A stretch of 64,000 nucleotides of DNA from Laspinema olomoucense D3b (GCF_025370785.1 NZ_JAMXFA010000010.1:32186-96185), one strand, 5' to 3'. Counted from the stretch's first letter, positions 47,125-56,542 are shown. Translations and numbers: made by a program. The notes: generated by a model from the letters alone, not told the origin.

Positions 47125-47337
47125 TCAAGATTTTGGCTTCAAATAAACAATGGAATGACGCCAGACGATGGTTTGTTTATCGTAGTGATCCAGGATAGAA
47201 ATGCAGTCTTTATCCTGCCAAAAAATTTTACCGGCTAACAAATCTCCGGTGACCAGTTTGAGTTCTATCTCGTGTTTGTCCTTAATGAAATTTTGAACTT
47301 GGCGAATGCTAGGTAAGTTAGTATCGAAGTCAGACAT
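47125..47337 (-). CDS. hfq: Hfq, cyanobacterial type
   Basis: The 70-residue Sm-like protein has the Sm1 motif (LKLVTGDLLAGKIFWQDKD) and Sm2 (VWRHSIVYLKP). The usual KH of the second Sm motif of enterobacterial Hfq is replaced by RHS, as in cyanobacterial Hfq, which is linked to pilus function more than to sRNA pairing. It lies next to divergent dapF, the order common in cyanobacteria. Confidence 0.92.
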   Translation of the reverse strand: MSDFDTNLPSIRQVQNFIKDKHEIELKLVTGDLLAGKIFWQDKDCISILDHYDKQTIVWRHSIVYLKPKS

Positions 47338-47648
47338 GATTGGGTCTCAACGAGAGAAAATTTGGCATCAAAATCGCAGCACAGCGAACAAAATTTAGGC
47401 AGGCCGGTTATTTGGCCTCGATGTTAAGCGGTCCACCGGCTCTATGAGTCATGTTAACCCATCATGAAATCAACTCAGGCGCGCTCAGGGTTCACACCCG
47501 GAATAGGCTTCTTCATGATGAGGGAGCAAGACGGCGATCGCGCTTTTACCGAGGGATAAAGATTCCAGTCTCAAAAATGGGAACTGTAACATCGGGTATT
47601 ATCAAATAAAACCAGGACAAAAACCCGAACTTTTCGCGAGTACAAGCC
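47338..47648. promoter_or_regulatory. Divergent control region between hfq and dapF
   Basis: No gene is seen in these 311 bases. A small inverted pair (CATCATGAA at 47460-47468 and TTCATGATG at 47512-47520) and one HIP1 octamer are present. Promoters for both genes should lie here. Confidence 0.45.
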
Positions 47649-48503
47649 ATGACTTTAGAGTTTACCAAATATCAAGGTTTGGGAAATGATTTCATTCTGA
47701 TTGACAACCGTCAGAACCCAGAACCGATGATAACCCCTTCCCAGGCCGAACAGTTATGCGATCGCAACTTTGGCATCGGTGCCGATGGGGTGATTTTTGC
47801 CCTTCCGCCTACGGAACCGGACACGGACTACACCATGCGGATCTATAACTCCGATGCCTCAGAACCGGAAATGTGTGGCAATGGCATCCGCTGTTTAGCG
47901 AGGTTTCTCAAGGATCTGGGAGTCCCAACCCGGAACTCAGCTACAGGAACCGGAGAATATCGAATTCAGACCCTAGCCGGGGTGATGACCCTAACCCTGA
48001 AATCCGATGGTCAAGTTACCGTAGATATGGGCCTGCCTCGGTTGCTGAGTTCAGAAATTCCCACAACCCTTTGCGCTGCCGAGGAAAAAGCGGTTAATGT
48101 CCCCTTATCCGTGGCCGGAAAGACCTGGGATGTGACCTGCGTCAGCATGGGAAATCCCCACTGCATTACCTTTGTAGAGGATGTGGATGCGGTTGATCTG
48201 GCGGTGGTTGGTCCTCAGTTCGAGAATCACCCGGTTTTTCCGAAGCGGACCAATACAGAATTTATTCAAGTGATTGGGCGATCGCATCTCAAAATGCGAG
48301 TTTGGGAACGGGGTGCTGGTGCCACCCTCGCCTGCGGGACCGGGGCTTGTGCTACCTTAGTTGCTGGGGTCCTGACAGGTCGATGCGATCGCCAAGCAAC
48401 CATCGAACTCCCCGGTGGCCCTCTCATCATTGAATGGTCCCAATCCGATGGCCGACTTTACATGACAGGTCCTGCCGAACGGGTATTTTCAGGCCGGATC
48501 TAA
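47649..48503 (+). CDS. dapF: Diaminopimelate epimerase
   Basis: DapF converts LL- to meso-diaminopimelate for lysine and peptidoglycan. The 284-residue protein has both catalytic cysteines: the first in [15 protein letters not shown] and the second in [11 protein letters not shown]. It also starts with the family block [16 protein letters not shown]. The length fits. It is followed after 51 bases by the nuclease-like gene. Confidence 0.96.
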   Translation: MTLEFTKYQGLGNDFILIDNRQNPEPMITPSQAEQLCDRNFGIGADGVIFALPPTEPDTDYTMRIYNSDASEPEMCGNGIRCLARFLKDLGVPTRNSATGTGEYRIQTLAGVMTLTLKSDGQVTVDMGLPRLLSSEIPTTLCAAEEKAVNVPLSVAGKTWDVTCVSMGNPHCITFVEDVDAVDLAVVGPQFENHPVFPKRTNTEFIQVIGRSHLKMRVWERGAGATLACGTGACATLVAGVLTGRCDRQATIELPGGPLIIEWSQSDGRLYMTGPAERVFSGRI

Positions 48504-48554
48504 ATCCGCACCTACATCCAGATCGCGACACTAATCACAATACGGAGGACAGAG

Positions 48555-49703
48555 ATGGGTGGAGGCATTTACCTCATACAAGATGAAGACCGGCTTGTAG
48601 AAATGATAGAACAAGCCTATGACAACGAAGATCGACTGCAAGAATTACTCGAAAAATATCCTAACCTGATCGCCGGAGACCAAATTGACCGCGCGACCCC
48701 TCGCCAATGGTTATTAATTTCCCGAGAAATGCCCATTCCCGCCGAGGATGAAGTCAATGGTCAATGGTCATTTGAACACCTATTTCTCGACCAAAATGCC
48801 ATTCCCACCTTAGTGGCCGTCAAACATACTCAAGATGACCGAATTCGCCGGGAAATTGTGGGTCAAATGCTCGACTATGCCGCCAATGTTTTAATCTATT
48901 GGCCCATTGAATCTATCATTACCCAATTTGAATCCAATTGCCGCGATATGGGTCGCGACCCGGAACAAGTTTTTGAAGAATTTCTGGGGACCGATGCTCA
49001 TGAGGACCGTTTCTGGGATAAAGTCAAAACCAACCTCCAAGCCGGAAAACTGCGCTTAGTCTTTGTCTCCGATGAAATTTCTCCTGAACTCCGACGAGTG
49101 GTCGAATTTCTCAATGAACAATTAGACCCGAGCGAAGTTTTAGCCCTGGAAATTAAACAATATGTTAGCCAGGATGGGCTCAAAACATTGGTTCCCCGAA
49201 TCATTGGTCAAACCGCTGAAGCGCAACAGAAAAAAGCCAGTGCAACTCGGGAGAGACGGCGCTGGGATGAAGCGTCTTTCTTTCATGAATTTGAAACCCG
49301 CCAAGGTTATGAAGAAGCACAAATGGCTCGCCAAATTCAACAATGGGTCCGACGTCACGAACCGGCGGTCGAAGTTGTCTGGGGAACTGGAGATCTCTAT
49401 GGTGGGTTTCTCGCCAAATTAAAGCTCAAAGGCCGGAAATCCATTGCTCTTTTTACCGTAGATATTTCCGGTGACTTTGTGATTTCCAGTAGCAGTTATG
49501 CCACTCAACCCCCCTTTGATTCCCCTGCAAACTGGCAAGAATTGCGCTCTCGTTTCAGTTCGATTGGCTTGTCCCTTCCTGCTGACTCCAGTGAAACCCG
49601 ATTACCGACCTTTCCGTTGTCTACCTTACAAGATGAAAGCGCTCTGCAACAGGTTCTGGAAACCTTTGAATGGATTGTGGAAAAAATCCAGCTTGGGAGT
49701 TAA
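48555..49703 (+). CDS. Uncharacterised protein with a PD-(D/E)XK nuclease-like domain
   Basis: The 382-residue protein has an N-terminal domain (LQELLEKYPNLIAGDQID) and then LDQNAIPTLVAVKHTQDDRIRREIVGQMLDYAAN split over residues 78-115. This has the pattern of a PD-(D/E)XK core: an acidic residue, (V)K, then RREIVGQ. It resembles restriction-like or DUF91-type proteins. A C-terminal region of about 120 residues (IALFTVDISGDFVISSSSY) is not recognised. It lies downstream of dapF and has no neighbour with a known defence role. The nuclease reading is inference. Confidence 0.7.
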   Translation: MGGGIYLIQDEDRLVEMIEQAYDNEDRLQELLEKYPNLIAGDQIDRATPRQWLLISREMPIPAEDEVNGQWSFEHLFLDQNAIPTLVAVKHTQDDRIRREIVGQMLDYAANVLIYWPIESIITQFESNCRDMGRDPEQVFEEFLGTDAHEDRFWDKVKTNLQAGKLRLVFVSDEISPELRRVVEFLNEQLDPSEVLALEIKQYVSQDGLKTLVPRIIGQTAEAQQKKASATRERRRWDEASFFHEFETRQGYEEAQMARQIQQWVRRHEPAVEVVWGTGDLYGGFLAKLKLKGRKSIALFTVDISGDFVISSSSYATQPPFDSPANWQELRSRFSSIGLSLPADSSETRLPTFPLSTLQDESALQQVLETFEWIVEKIQLGS

Positions 49704-49741
49704 CAAAATCCCCTTATTCCTTGAGTTGGATCTACCGTAAA

Positions 49742-49835
49742 AAAGCCCGCATCGGCGGGCTATAAAATTGCGATATAAGGTAGGAAAACCCCGAGATAGT
49801 CTGCTTTAGCCCCATCCTTTAGGGTGCGGGTTTTT
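49742..49835. repeat. Terminator-like and dispersed repeat after the nuclease-like gene
   Basis: AGCCCGCATCGGCGGGCT is a perfect small hairpin followed by ATAAAA. About 60 bases later comes AGGGTGCGGGTTTTT, the end motif of the element between cpcE and cpcF. It probably terminates the upstream gene and belongs to the same repeat family. The rest of the gap to 49954 is empty. Confidence 0.7.
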
Positions 49836-49954
49836 ATTCATTCTGAGCAAAATTGGCTGAAAAATTCAGGAGTCTAATCCTTCACAATTCGTTAACTTGA
49901 ATTGCTGTTAATCATGACTCCTGAAACGAAATTGTTTTCGAGGTTGATTCCGGC

Positions 49955-51673
49955 TTATTCGATATTTAAAACCACCCCTGTTAAACCGTTGCGTTGAAGC
50001 AGTTGCATCATTTCATCTACTTTGTCTTGGGTAGCAAAAGCTCCAACCTGCATCACCATCCGACCATTAATTTGCGTCCGGAAGGCATCGGAAACGATGC
50101 GACGTACCCGAGCTTGTTCGCTGCTACTGGTGGCATTGACAATCACGCGATAGCGAAGTCCCAGGGCGGCAGCACGGCTCGGAGGTGACGGGGGTCCATT
50201 ACCCGCGCCGCCACTGGGAGCGCCCACAACTGGGACTCCAGCGCCGCCATTTCCGATCGGGGGAGTGGCATCGGGGACGGGTAAGAGGTTGGGTAGCGTA
50301 TCCCCAGGGCGATTGCCGATCGCCGGTGCCGGTGCAGGGGGTCGCGGTGCAGGGGGTCGCGGTGCGGTGGCGGTTTGGGGGGGCGGCACCGGAATGGGAA
50401 TGGCTTCACCGGGTGCGGGAACCGGCAAGCTCACCGTCGCCGATAAGGGTGGGGGAGAGGGAGGTGTTGTGGCGGTTGGACTCGGAAAAGAGGCTGGGGT
50501 TGCCGCTGGTGTGGGGGCCGGAGTCGCTAGGGGCAGAGGTAAAGGCCGTGGCGGTGTAGTAGCAACCGGGGCGCTGAGATTGGGGTTGATCGTCCCATTC
50601 AGGTCCAAGCGTCCACTGGTGCGATCGCTGGCGACTTGATTCCCAAATGCCGGAATAATCTCTTTCGTGGCACTCCCATTAATATCCATCAAGCCGTTAT
50701 TGCGGACCACATTCCCCCCAGGATCTCCAGAAGTCCCCATATCCGGGCGAGAATTGCCAACGGCAACTACCCCATTTTCCTCATTGATTTCAATCTGATT
50801 GTTCCGCAACACGGGACGGGCAGATCCATGAATCACCACCCCATCTCGATTCTGCCTCACCTGATTCCCAGTCAAGATGGGTTCAGATTTCTGTCCGATA
50901 TTGATTCCGAATCCAGTGCGCTCAAACACATTCTCCACAAGCTGGGGTCGGGAGGTTCCATAAATGGTGATGCCGTTTGCCCCATTTTCCACAAAATGAT
51001 TGCCCCGGATTGTTGGTGCACTATTGCCCACAACGGAAATCCCATCATGACCGCTGCCGGTGAAGGTGTTACCCGTGACTTCCATTGAAGCAGATTCAAT
51101 CCACAAGGCATAACCGCTGCTATTGTCATTGGTCAGGGTGATGCCGGAGAGGCTGGCCCCATCCGCAGCGACAAGAGCCACATTTTGCCTTGCCGAACTG
51201 CGACTGAGGTAGGGACCTCCCCCTTGGATAATGATTCCGCGTCCTCGATTGCTGGGATCCCCTTCCAGGGCCACTTGCGGTTTGAGCATTAGGGGAAAGC
51301 TCTCCCCAGTCTCAGCGCTATAAGTTCCCGGACCCAGCCGAATAGTCGTGTTGGGCTTGGCTTGCCGCAAGGCTTGAGTAATAGTTTTAAAGGGTGCGGA
51401 TTCGCTCCCGTTGCCGCTGGTGTCATTTCCCTGAGCGGGATTGACAAATAGCTGGTTTTGTGAGGCCACTTCGGCCTCCGAATTTTGGGCGGTTTGGAAT
51501 TCGGGAACGCCTTGGGCGATCGCCGTTGGCCCATAGAACCAGAACAACGCAGTCGTGGCAACTCCCAACTGAGCCACGATGCGATACTTATATGAACGCG
51601 ATTGATGGGGGCTTCTGAAATTCACAACTCTCCTCCTATCTTCTCCTAAACGAATCACCTTCTTCAGTTGCAC
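49955..51673 (-). CDS. Exported DUF1565/parallel beta-helix protein with SPOR-like C-terminus
   Basis: The 572-residue protein has an N-terminal membrane/signal segment at about 30-53 (VATTALFWFYGPTAIAQG), a DUF1565 start (LFVNPAQGNDTSGNGSESAPFKTI), and right-handed beta-helix turns up to about 330 (GHDGISVVGNSAPTIRGN, GTSRPQLVENVF). A Pro/Ala-rich stalk at about 365-490 and a C-terminal SPOR-like domain (VMQVGAFATQDKVDEMM) follow. It should be exported and may bind peptidoglycan. The role is unknown. Confidence 0.85.
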   Translation of the reverse strand: MQLKKVIRLGEDRRRVVNFRSPHQSRSYKYRIVAQLGVATTALFWFYGPTAIAQGVPEFQTAQNSEAEVASQNQLFVNPAQGNDTSGNGSESAPFKTITQALRQAKPNTTIRLGPGTYSAETGESFPLMLKPQVALEGDPSNRGRGIIIQGGGPYLSRSSARQNVALVAADGASLSGITLTNDNSSGYALWIESASMEVTGNTFTGSGHDGISVVGNSAPTIRGNHFVENGANGITIYGTSRPQLVENVFERTGFGINIGQKSEPILTGNQVRQNRDGVVIHGSARPVLRNNQIEINEENGVVAVGNSRPDMGTSGDPGGNVVRNNGLMDINGSATKEIIPAFGNQVASDRTSGRLDLNGTINPNLSAPVATTPPRPLPLPLATPAPTPAATPASFPSPTATTPPSPPPLSATVSLPVPAPGEAIPIPVPPPQTATAPRPPAPRPPAPAPAIGNRPGDTLPNLLPVPDATPPIGNGGAGVPVVGAPSGGAGNGPPSPPSRAAALGLRYRVIVNATSSSEQARVRRIVSDAFRTQINGRMVMQVGAFATQDKVDEMMQLLQRNGLTGVVLNIE

Positions 51674-51907
51674 TTCATCCGATGTAGATGCCGATAAAAT
51701 GCCCGAGTGTCAATTTCCTCCCTCCTGATTATCCAATGAAATTAACGGATGTCTAATTTTTTGTGCCACAATAAATTTCACCGCTTAAAAAAAATTAAAA
51801 AAGCGGACAGGATATTATAAGTTTGCATCATAGAGTTCCTCAATGTTCACGCCTCATGGGAAACGTTAAAACAGACTGTTCGGATATAGCAATGAAAGGG
51901 GGTTTCG

Positions 51908-53020
51908 ATGGCTGAAAAAAACAGCGGTTTAGCAAGGGTGTCGGATTTAGGGACCCTCCAGTTGCAACCGGCTCTCTGTCGCATTTTAGATGCCAATTTA
52001 GACCGGGCGCGCGAAGGCTTGCGGATTATTGAAGAATGGTGTCGCTTTGGCCTGCAAAGTTCACCCCTGGCTAATGAGTGTAAGTCCATGCGCCAGGAAC
52101 TGGCAAGTTGGCACGCACCGGAACTGCGGGCGGCCCGAAATACCCCAGGGGACCCGGGTACAGACCTCAGCCACCCCCAAGAAGAAGAACGCTCGGGCAT
52201 TGAGTCCCTGTTGCAGGCGAACTGCTGTCGGGTGGAAGAAGCCCTGCGGGTCCTGGAAGAATATGGCAAGCTGTATCATCCGGATATGGGCGCTGTGTTT
52301 AAACAAATGCGTTACCGTGTTTATACCCTGGAAAGTAACTTAATGGCTTACCGGCGTCGTCAGCTTTTGGATCAATCCCCTTTGTATCTGGTTACCTCCC
52401 AGAATGATAAGTTATTTGCGGTGGTCGAAGCGGCCCTGGAAGGGGGCTTAACCCTGGTGCAGTACCGTGACAAAAATACAGATGATGGAGAGCGTCTCCG
52501 GAATGCGGAACAACTCCGCCAGATTTGTCACCACTACGGGGCGCTTTTTATTATGAATGACCGGGTGGATTTGGCTTTAGCGGTAGATGCGGATGGGGTT
52601 CATCTGGGCCAACAGGATATGCCGACTGCCTTTGCCCGTCAGTTGCTTGGCCCTCAACGTTTAATCGGTCGTTCTACCACGAACCCGGAAGAAATGCAAC
52701 GGGCGATCGCTGAAGGGGCGGACTATATTGGGGTTGGTCCGGTGTATGAAACGCCGACGAAACCGGGTAAAGCCCCAGCGGGTCTAGCATACATCCGCTA
52801 TGCTGCGGAGCATTCTTCGGTCCCTTGGTTTGCGATCGGTGGCATTGATATGCACAACCTCACCGATGTGCTCGATTGTGGTGCCGAACGGGTGGCGGTG
52901 GTGCGCGGCATCATGGATGTGGAACAGCCGACATTAGTCACCCAGTATTTTCTGTCTCAAATGAATCGGATTCAAACTCTGAAAGCTGTTGAACAACGGA
53001 ATGTCCAGTCTCATGCCTGA
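51908..53020 (+). CDS. thiE: Thiamine phosphate synthase, cyanobacterial long form
   Basis: ThiE joins the pyrimidine and thiazole halves of thiamine. The C-terminal TIM-barrel (about residues 155-350) has the pyrophosphate-binding parts ([26 protein letters not shown]) and VQYRDKN with the substrate site. A 150-residue N-terminal domain (LQPALCRILDANLDRAREGL) is the extra helical part known in cyanobacterial ThiE. It overlaps the start of thiS. Part of its 3' half is copied in the mosaic at 54740-55225. Confidence 0.96.
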   Translation: MAEKNSGLARVSDLGTLQLQPALCRILDANLDRAREGLRIIEEWCRFGLQSSPLANECKSMRQELASWHAPELRAARNTPGDPGTDLSHPQEEERSGIESLLQANCCRVEEALRVLEEYGKLYHPDMGAVFKQMRYRVYTLESNLMAYRRRQLLDQSPLYLVTSQNDKLFAVVEAALEGGLTLVQYRDKNTDDGERLRNAEQLRQICHHYGALFIMNDRVDLALAVDADGVHLGQQDMPTAFARQLLGPQRLIGRSTTNPEEMQRAIAEGADYIGVGPVYETPTKPGKAPAGLAYIRYAAEHSSVPWFAIGGIDMHNLTDVLDCGAERVAVVRGIMDVEQPTLVTQYFLSQMNRIQTLKAVEQRNVQSHA

Positions 53021-53222
53021 AATAGCCTTACAAGTAAATGGTGAAACCCAGTCTTGTCCCCCGGGACTGAATCTCCCGCAGTTTTTAGAACAGTTGGGGT
53101 TAAATCCTCGGTTGGTGGCGGTGGAGTACAACGGGGAAATTCTCCATCGGCAATTTTGGGAGGAAACTCAGATGCAGCAAGGCGATCGCCTGGAAATTGT
53201 CACGATTGTTGGCGGTGGCTAA
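53001..53222 (+). CDS. thiS: Sulfur carrier protein ThiS
   Basis: ThiS carries sulfur as a C-terminal thiocarboxylate for thiazole synthesis. The 73-residue protein has a beta-grasp fold (ALQVNGETQSCP) and ends in VTIVGGG with the reactive terminal glycines. The start ATG at 53001 overlaps thiE by 20 bases; the ATG at 53013 is the alternative. The overlap indicates translational coupling with thiE. Confidence 0.93.
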   Translation: MSSLMPEIALQVNGETQSCPPGLNLPQFLEQLGLNPRLVAVEYNGEILHRQFWEETQMQQGDRLEIVTIVGGG

Positions 53223-53244
53223 GGGGTCCAAGGGAAGCAATTGC

Positions 53245-53279
53245 AACACCGGCGGGGGATTTATCCCCCGCCGGTTGTT
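53245..53279 (+). terminator. Terminator after thiS
   Basis: CCGGCGGGGG (53249-53258) and CCCCCGCCGG (53265-53274) pair perfectly with loop ATTTAT, and AACA/TTGTT extend the stem. It lies between thiS and the convergent transporter gene and can end thi transcription. Confidence 0.75.
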
Positions 53280-53305
53280 ACTACTGATCACTTTTTCCCT
53301 ATCCG

Positions 53306-54583
53306 TTAACTAGCTTGAGAATTTTCTACTTCATCTAAAGGAAGAAAAAATATAGTGATCATTCCAGGAATCGCTAATAAACATACGAGGATAAAAAATC
53401 CTGGATAGCCAAGTTTTTCCTGAATGGAACCGCTAATCAATCCCGGCACCATCATGCCAAGTGCCATAATCCCCGTAGAGATCGCAAAATGAGAAGTTTT
53501 GTACGCTCCCTTACAAATATACATTAAATAAACCGCGAAAGCAGTATAGCCTAATCCCGAACAAAATTGATCCAGGGCAACGAGGGGATAGACTAATAAT
53601 TTTGCAGGTTGAGTATAAGCCATATAAACGTAAAAAATATTCGGTAAATTCAAGGCTAACGCCATCGGCCAAATGGTTTTCTTTAGTCCATATTTGGCAA
53701 TAACAACCCCGCCTAATATACCTCCCATCAGTAAGGATATTACGCCTACAGTTAGGTTAATCCAACCCACATCTTCGGTTGATAGTCCTAAGCCTCCTAC
53801 TGCTAAGCTATCTTTAAAAAATAGAGTAGCCATTTTTCCAAGGAGTGCTTCTCCGAATCGATAGAGCAAGATAAATGCCAGTGTAGCAGCAATTTTATTC
53901 TGACGAAAGTAAGAACTAATGACTTGTACAAAAGGAACAGTTTCTTTAATTTCCTTTGGAGAAAGTTGCGAATCACTTTCAGGAAAAGGTAAAACAAATC
54001 GGTGGTAAAGGGAAAGTCCCCCAAACATTAAAGCTGTTAACCCTATGGCCAGACTCCAGCTTAAAGGAATATTGCCGAGGGATGTTGCCAGTCTACCCGC
54101 AAATACTATTAAAACTCCCTCAGTGAACATCCGGGCTATTCGATAAAAAATATTGCGAATACCCACATAGAAAGCTTGTTGTTCTGGACTTAATGCCAGC
54201 ATATAAAATCCGTCAGCCGCAATGTCATGGGTGGCGGAAATAAAAGCAGCGATTGTAAAGGCCCCTAGAGAGATGAAAAAGAAATTTGACAGTTGTACAG
54301 AGAGCGCTATTAAACTTAAGCAGCCCATCATAGCTAGATTTGTATAGATTACCCAATTTCTTTTCGTTGAGTAAATATCAATAAAAGGCCCCCAAAACAT
54401 TTTGATGACCCAAGGCAGGTAAAGAAGGCTTGTCCAAAAAGTAATTTCGGCATTGCTTATCTTCAGGTCTTTATAAATCAGAAGCGAAACGGTGTTAATA
54501 ATGAAGTAAGGGACGCCTTCAGCAAAATAAAGGGTCGGAACGAAAGTCCAAGGGTTACGATAGGAGGTTTTTTTGAATAGCAT
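53306..54583 (-). CDS. AmpG-like MFS transporter
   Basis: The 425-residue protein has about 12 membrane segments and resembles the AmpG/MFS group (TLYFAEGVPYFIINTVS, then WVIKMFWGPFIDIYST and ATHDIAADGFYMLAL). AmpG imports muropeptides, but the substrate here is unknown. The sequence style looks like proteins of Bacteroidetes and the DNA is more AT-rich than its neighbours, so transfer is possible. The ATG at 54583 is chosen. It lies between thiS and the mosaic pseudogene. Confidence 0.85.
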   Translation of the reverse strand: MLFKKTSYRNPWTFVPTLYFAEGVPYFIINTVSLLIYKDLKISNAEITFWTSLLYLPWVIKMFWGPFIDIYSTKRNWVIYTNLAMMGCLSLIALSVQLSNFFFISLGAFTIAAFISATHDIAADGFYMLALSPEQQAFYVGIRNIFYRIARMFTEGVLIVFAGRLATSLGNIPLSWSLAIGLTALMFGGLSLYHRFVLPFPESDSQLSPKEIKETVPFVQVISSYFRQNKIAATLAFILLYRFGEALLGKMATLFFKDSLAVGGLGLSTEDVGWINLTVGVISLLMGGILGGVVIAKYGLKKTIWPMALALNLPNIFYVYMAYTQPAKLLVYPLVALDQFCSGLGYTAFAVYLMYICKGAYKTSHFAISTGIMALGMMVPGLISGSIQEKLGYPGFFILVCLLAIPGMITIFFLPLDEVENSQAS

Positions 54584-54739
54584 GAAATGGATAGTAGTAG
54601 AAAGGGCCAGCAATTAAACAGGGGAATTTGCCTGTGGAAAACAAGACCGTCAAGAAAGCCGGAAAATATTAATTTACCACGTTTCACTCCTATCTTCACA
54701 CTTTTTTCATCAGGGTTCGATCGCCAATTTGATGACTTT

Positions 54740-55225
54740 GCGATCGCGCATATTCGTCCTCGGTAGCGCCGATTCCGCCTTTGCCTCTCGTTCTGGGGGA
54801 CGCATTGGGGGTGGTTCCTTCCGTGCACCCTCTCGCTCCTATTCTTCCCCAACTCGCACCTATCAACCCGGGGGTGGAGTTGGATTCCCCTTCCTGCTGC
54901 CGTTCTTTGGCTTTAGCGGTAGATGCGGATGGGGTTCACTTGGGCCAACAGGATATGCCGACTGCCTTTGCTCGTCAGTTGCTTGGCCCTCAACGTTTAA
55001 TCGGTCGTTCTACCACGAACCCGGAAGAAATGCAACGGGCGATCGCTGAAGGGGCGGACTATATTGGGGTGGGTCCGGTGTATGAAACGCCGACGAAACC
55101 AGGGAAAGCCCCAGCGGGTCTAGCCTATGTTCGCTATGCTTCGGAGCATTCTTCGGTCCCCTGGTTTGCGATCGCCTGGAAATTGTCACCATTGTTGGCG
55201 GCGGCTAAGGGTCTTCAGGGAAGTC
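54740..55225 (+). pseudogene. Mosaic pseudogene made of DUF1517, thiE and thiS pieces
   Basis: Three segments follow each other. 54740-54910 copies the 5' part of the DUF1517 gene ([15 protein letters not shown] etc.), with an internal deletion of about 27 bases. About 54906-55174 copies the 3' half of thiE (matching 52570-52838 without gaps and with a few base changes). About 55168-55225 copies the end of thiS. The DUF1517 and thiE parts are in different frames, so no full product is made. The joints lie in short homology (TTTGG) and at a HIP1 core (GCGATCG). Confidence 0.9.
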
Positions 55226-55484
55226 CCCGCTACAGGGGAATTTTTAGCTCAACCCGCCTCGATAATTTCTGAGCAATGACATCGCAGAAAGCCCCTAGGT
55301 TCGGCTATCCTCCCCCAAATCCGTTGGGATTTCGAGTTCGGTTGGCCGAGGAAAACGATACATTAGAAGGGAGGCAGAAAGTTACCTCTGCCTGCCGACT
55401 CCCAAATCCCAGAATGGTACTGATATAGCAGATACCTTCTGAGTCGGAACCCTTTTGATGAGAATCGGACTTCCTAGCTGCCTT

Positions 55485-56447
55485 ATGTATAGAAAACTGC
55501 TTTCAGCAATTAAACCCTTTTTCAAACCCCTCCTGGCGATCGCCTTGATCGCCGTTCTGGTCCTGGGGAATGCCGATGCCGCTTTTGCCGCTCGTTCTGG
55601 GGGACGTATCGGGGGCGGTTCCTTCCGTGCACCTTCTCGTCCCTATGCTTCCCCAACTCGCACCTATCAACCCGGGGGTGGTGGCTATTATCCCGGTGGG
55701 GGTGGATTTGGATTTCCCTTCCTGCTGCCGTTCTTTGGGTTTGGCGGCGGTTTTGGGGGATTGTTCGGTATCTTCATTGTGATAGCCCTTGCCAACTTCC
55801 TGATGCAAGCCTTCCGCCGTGCTGGTAGCGAAGAAACTGCTGAATACACGAATAATCCCACAGTGGCGATCGGGCAAGTCCAAGTCGGACTCTTAGCCGA
55901 AGCGCGAGAACTGCAAGCGGAACTCGATAAACTCGCCCTGACTGCCAATACTGGTACTGCCGAAGGGCGTGCCCAAGTCCTGCAAGAAGTCAGCCTCGCT
56001 TTATTGCGCCATCCCGAATACTGGGTTTATGGTGCAACCCAATCGGAAAAAACCCGGTTAGCGATCGCCGAAGCCAAATTTAACCAACTCGCCCTCGGGG
56101 AACGGTCCAAAGTCCAAGAGGAAACCCTTTCCAACGTCAATAACCAGTTACGCGACGGCAATGCAACCAAGGCTTTGCCGACGGATGCAAACGGCGAACT
56201 GGTGAAAGCTGAAACCGAAGCACCCAGCGAATATATCGTCGTCACCCTAGTAGTCGGAACATTAGGTAATTTGCAACTCCCCACGATTAACGGTTCTGAC
56301 CAAATGCGCCAAGCCTTAAGTCAAATTGGCGGCATTGGTAGCGAACAGTTGTTAGCCTTCGAGGTCCTCTGGACGCCGCAAGCCAAAGGAGATACCTTGA
56401 CCACCGATGATATGTTGACCTACTATCCAAACCTACACTTGGTATAA
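55485..56447 (+). CDS. DUF1517 family membrane protein
   Basis: The 320-residue protein has a signal-like segment (LLAIALIAVLVLGNADAAFA), a Gly/Arg/Pro-rich linker ([15 protein letters not shown], then GGGGYYPGGGGFGFPF), a membrane segment (FGIFIVIALANFLMQAF) and a soluble DUF1517 domain (VGLLAEARELQAELDKLA, EYIVVTLVVGTLGNLQL). The family is found in cyanobacteria and plastids, with no known function. An ATG at 55458 is an alternative start. Its first part is copied in the mosaic just upstream. Confidence 0.88.
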   Translation: MYRKLLSAIKPFFKPLLAIALIAVLVLGNADAAFAARSGGRIGGGSFRAPSRPYASPTRTYQPGGGGYYPGGGGFGFPFLLPFFGFGGGFGGLFGIFIVIALANFLMQAFRRAGSEETAEYTNNPTVAIGQVQVGLLAEARELQAELDKLALTANTGTAEGRAQVLQEVSLALLRHPEYWVYGATQSEKTRLAIAEAKFNQLALGERSKVQEETLSNVNNQLRDGNATKALPTDANGELVKAETEAPSEYIVVTLVVGTLGNLQLPTINGSDQMRQALSQIGGIGSEQLLAFEVLWTPQAKGDTLTTDDMLTYYPNLHLV

Positions 56448-56481
56448 GTTCACTGCGTTGAGTAGTTGAATGAAAAGAAGG

Positions 56482-56542
56482 AACCACAGATTACACTGAT
56501 TTTCACGGATGTTTTTCTGTGTAATCAGTGTAATCTGTGGTT
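56482..56542. repeat. Perfect 20-bp inverted repeat
   Basis: AACCACAGATTACACTGATT (56482-56501) and its exact reverse complement (56523-56542) enclose 21 bases. It lies between the DUF1517 gene and the LuxR remnant. Repeats with ACCACAGATTACAC sequences are scattered in many cyanobacteria. It may act as a terminator or as a small non-autonomous element. Confidence 0.85.

Noticed and set aside
50185..50639. Gly-rich plus-strand frames opposite the beta-helix protein
   Set aside because: They are the antisense reading of the Pro/Ala-rich stalk of the minus-strand gene.
54781..55272. A second functional thiE-like gene
   Set aside because: It covers only the thiE 3' part, is joined out of frame to DUF1517 sequence, and lacks the catalytic first half; it is the mosaic pseudogene.
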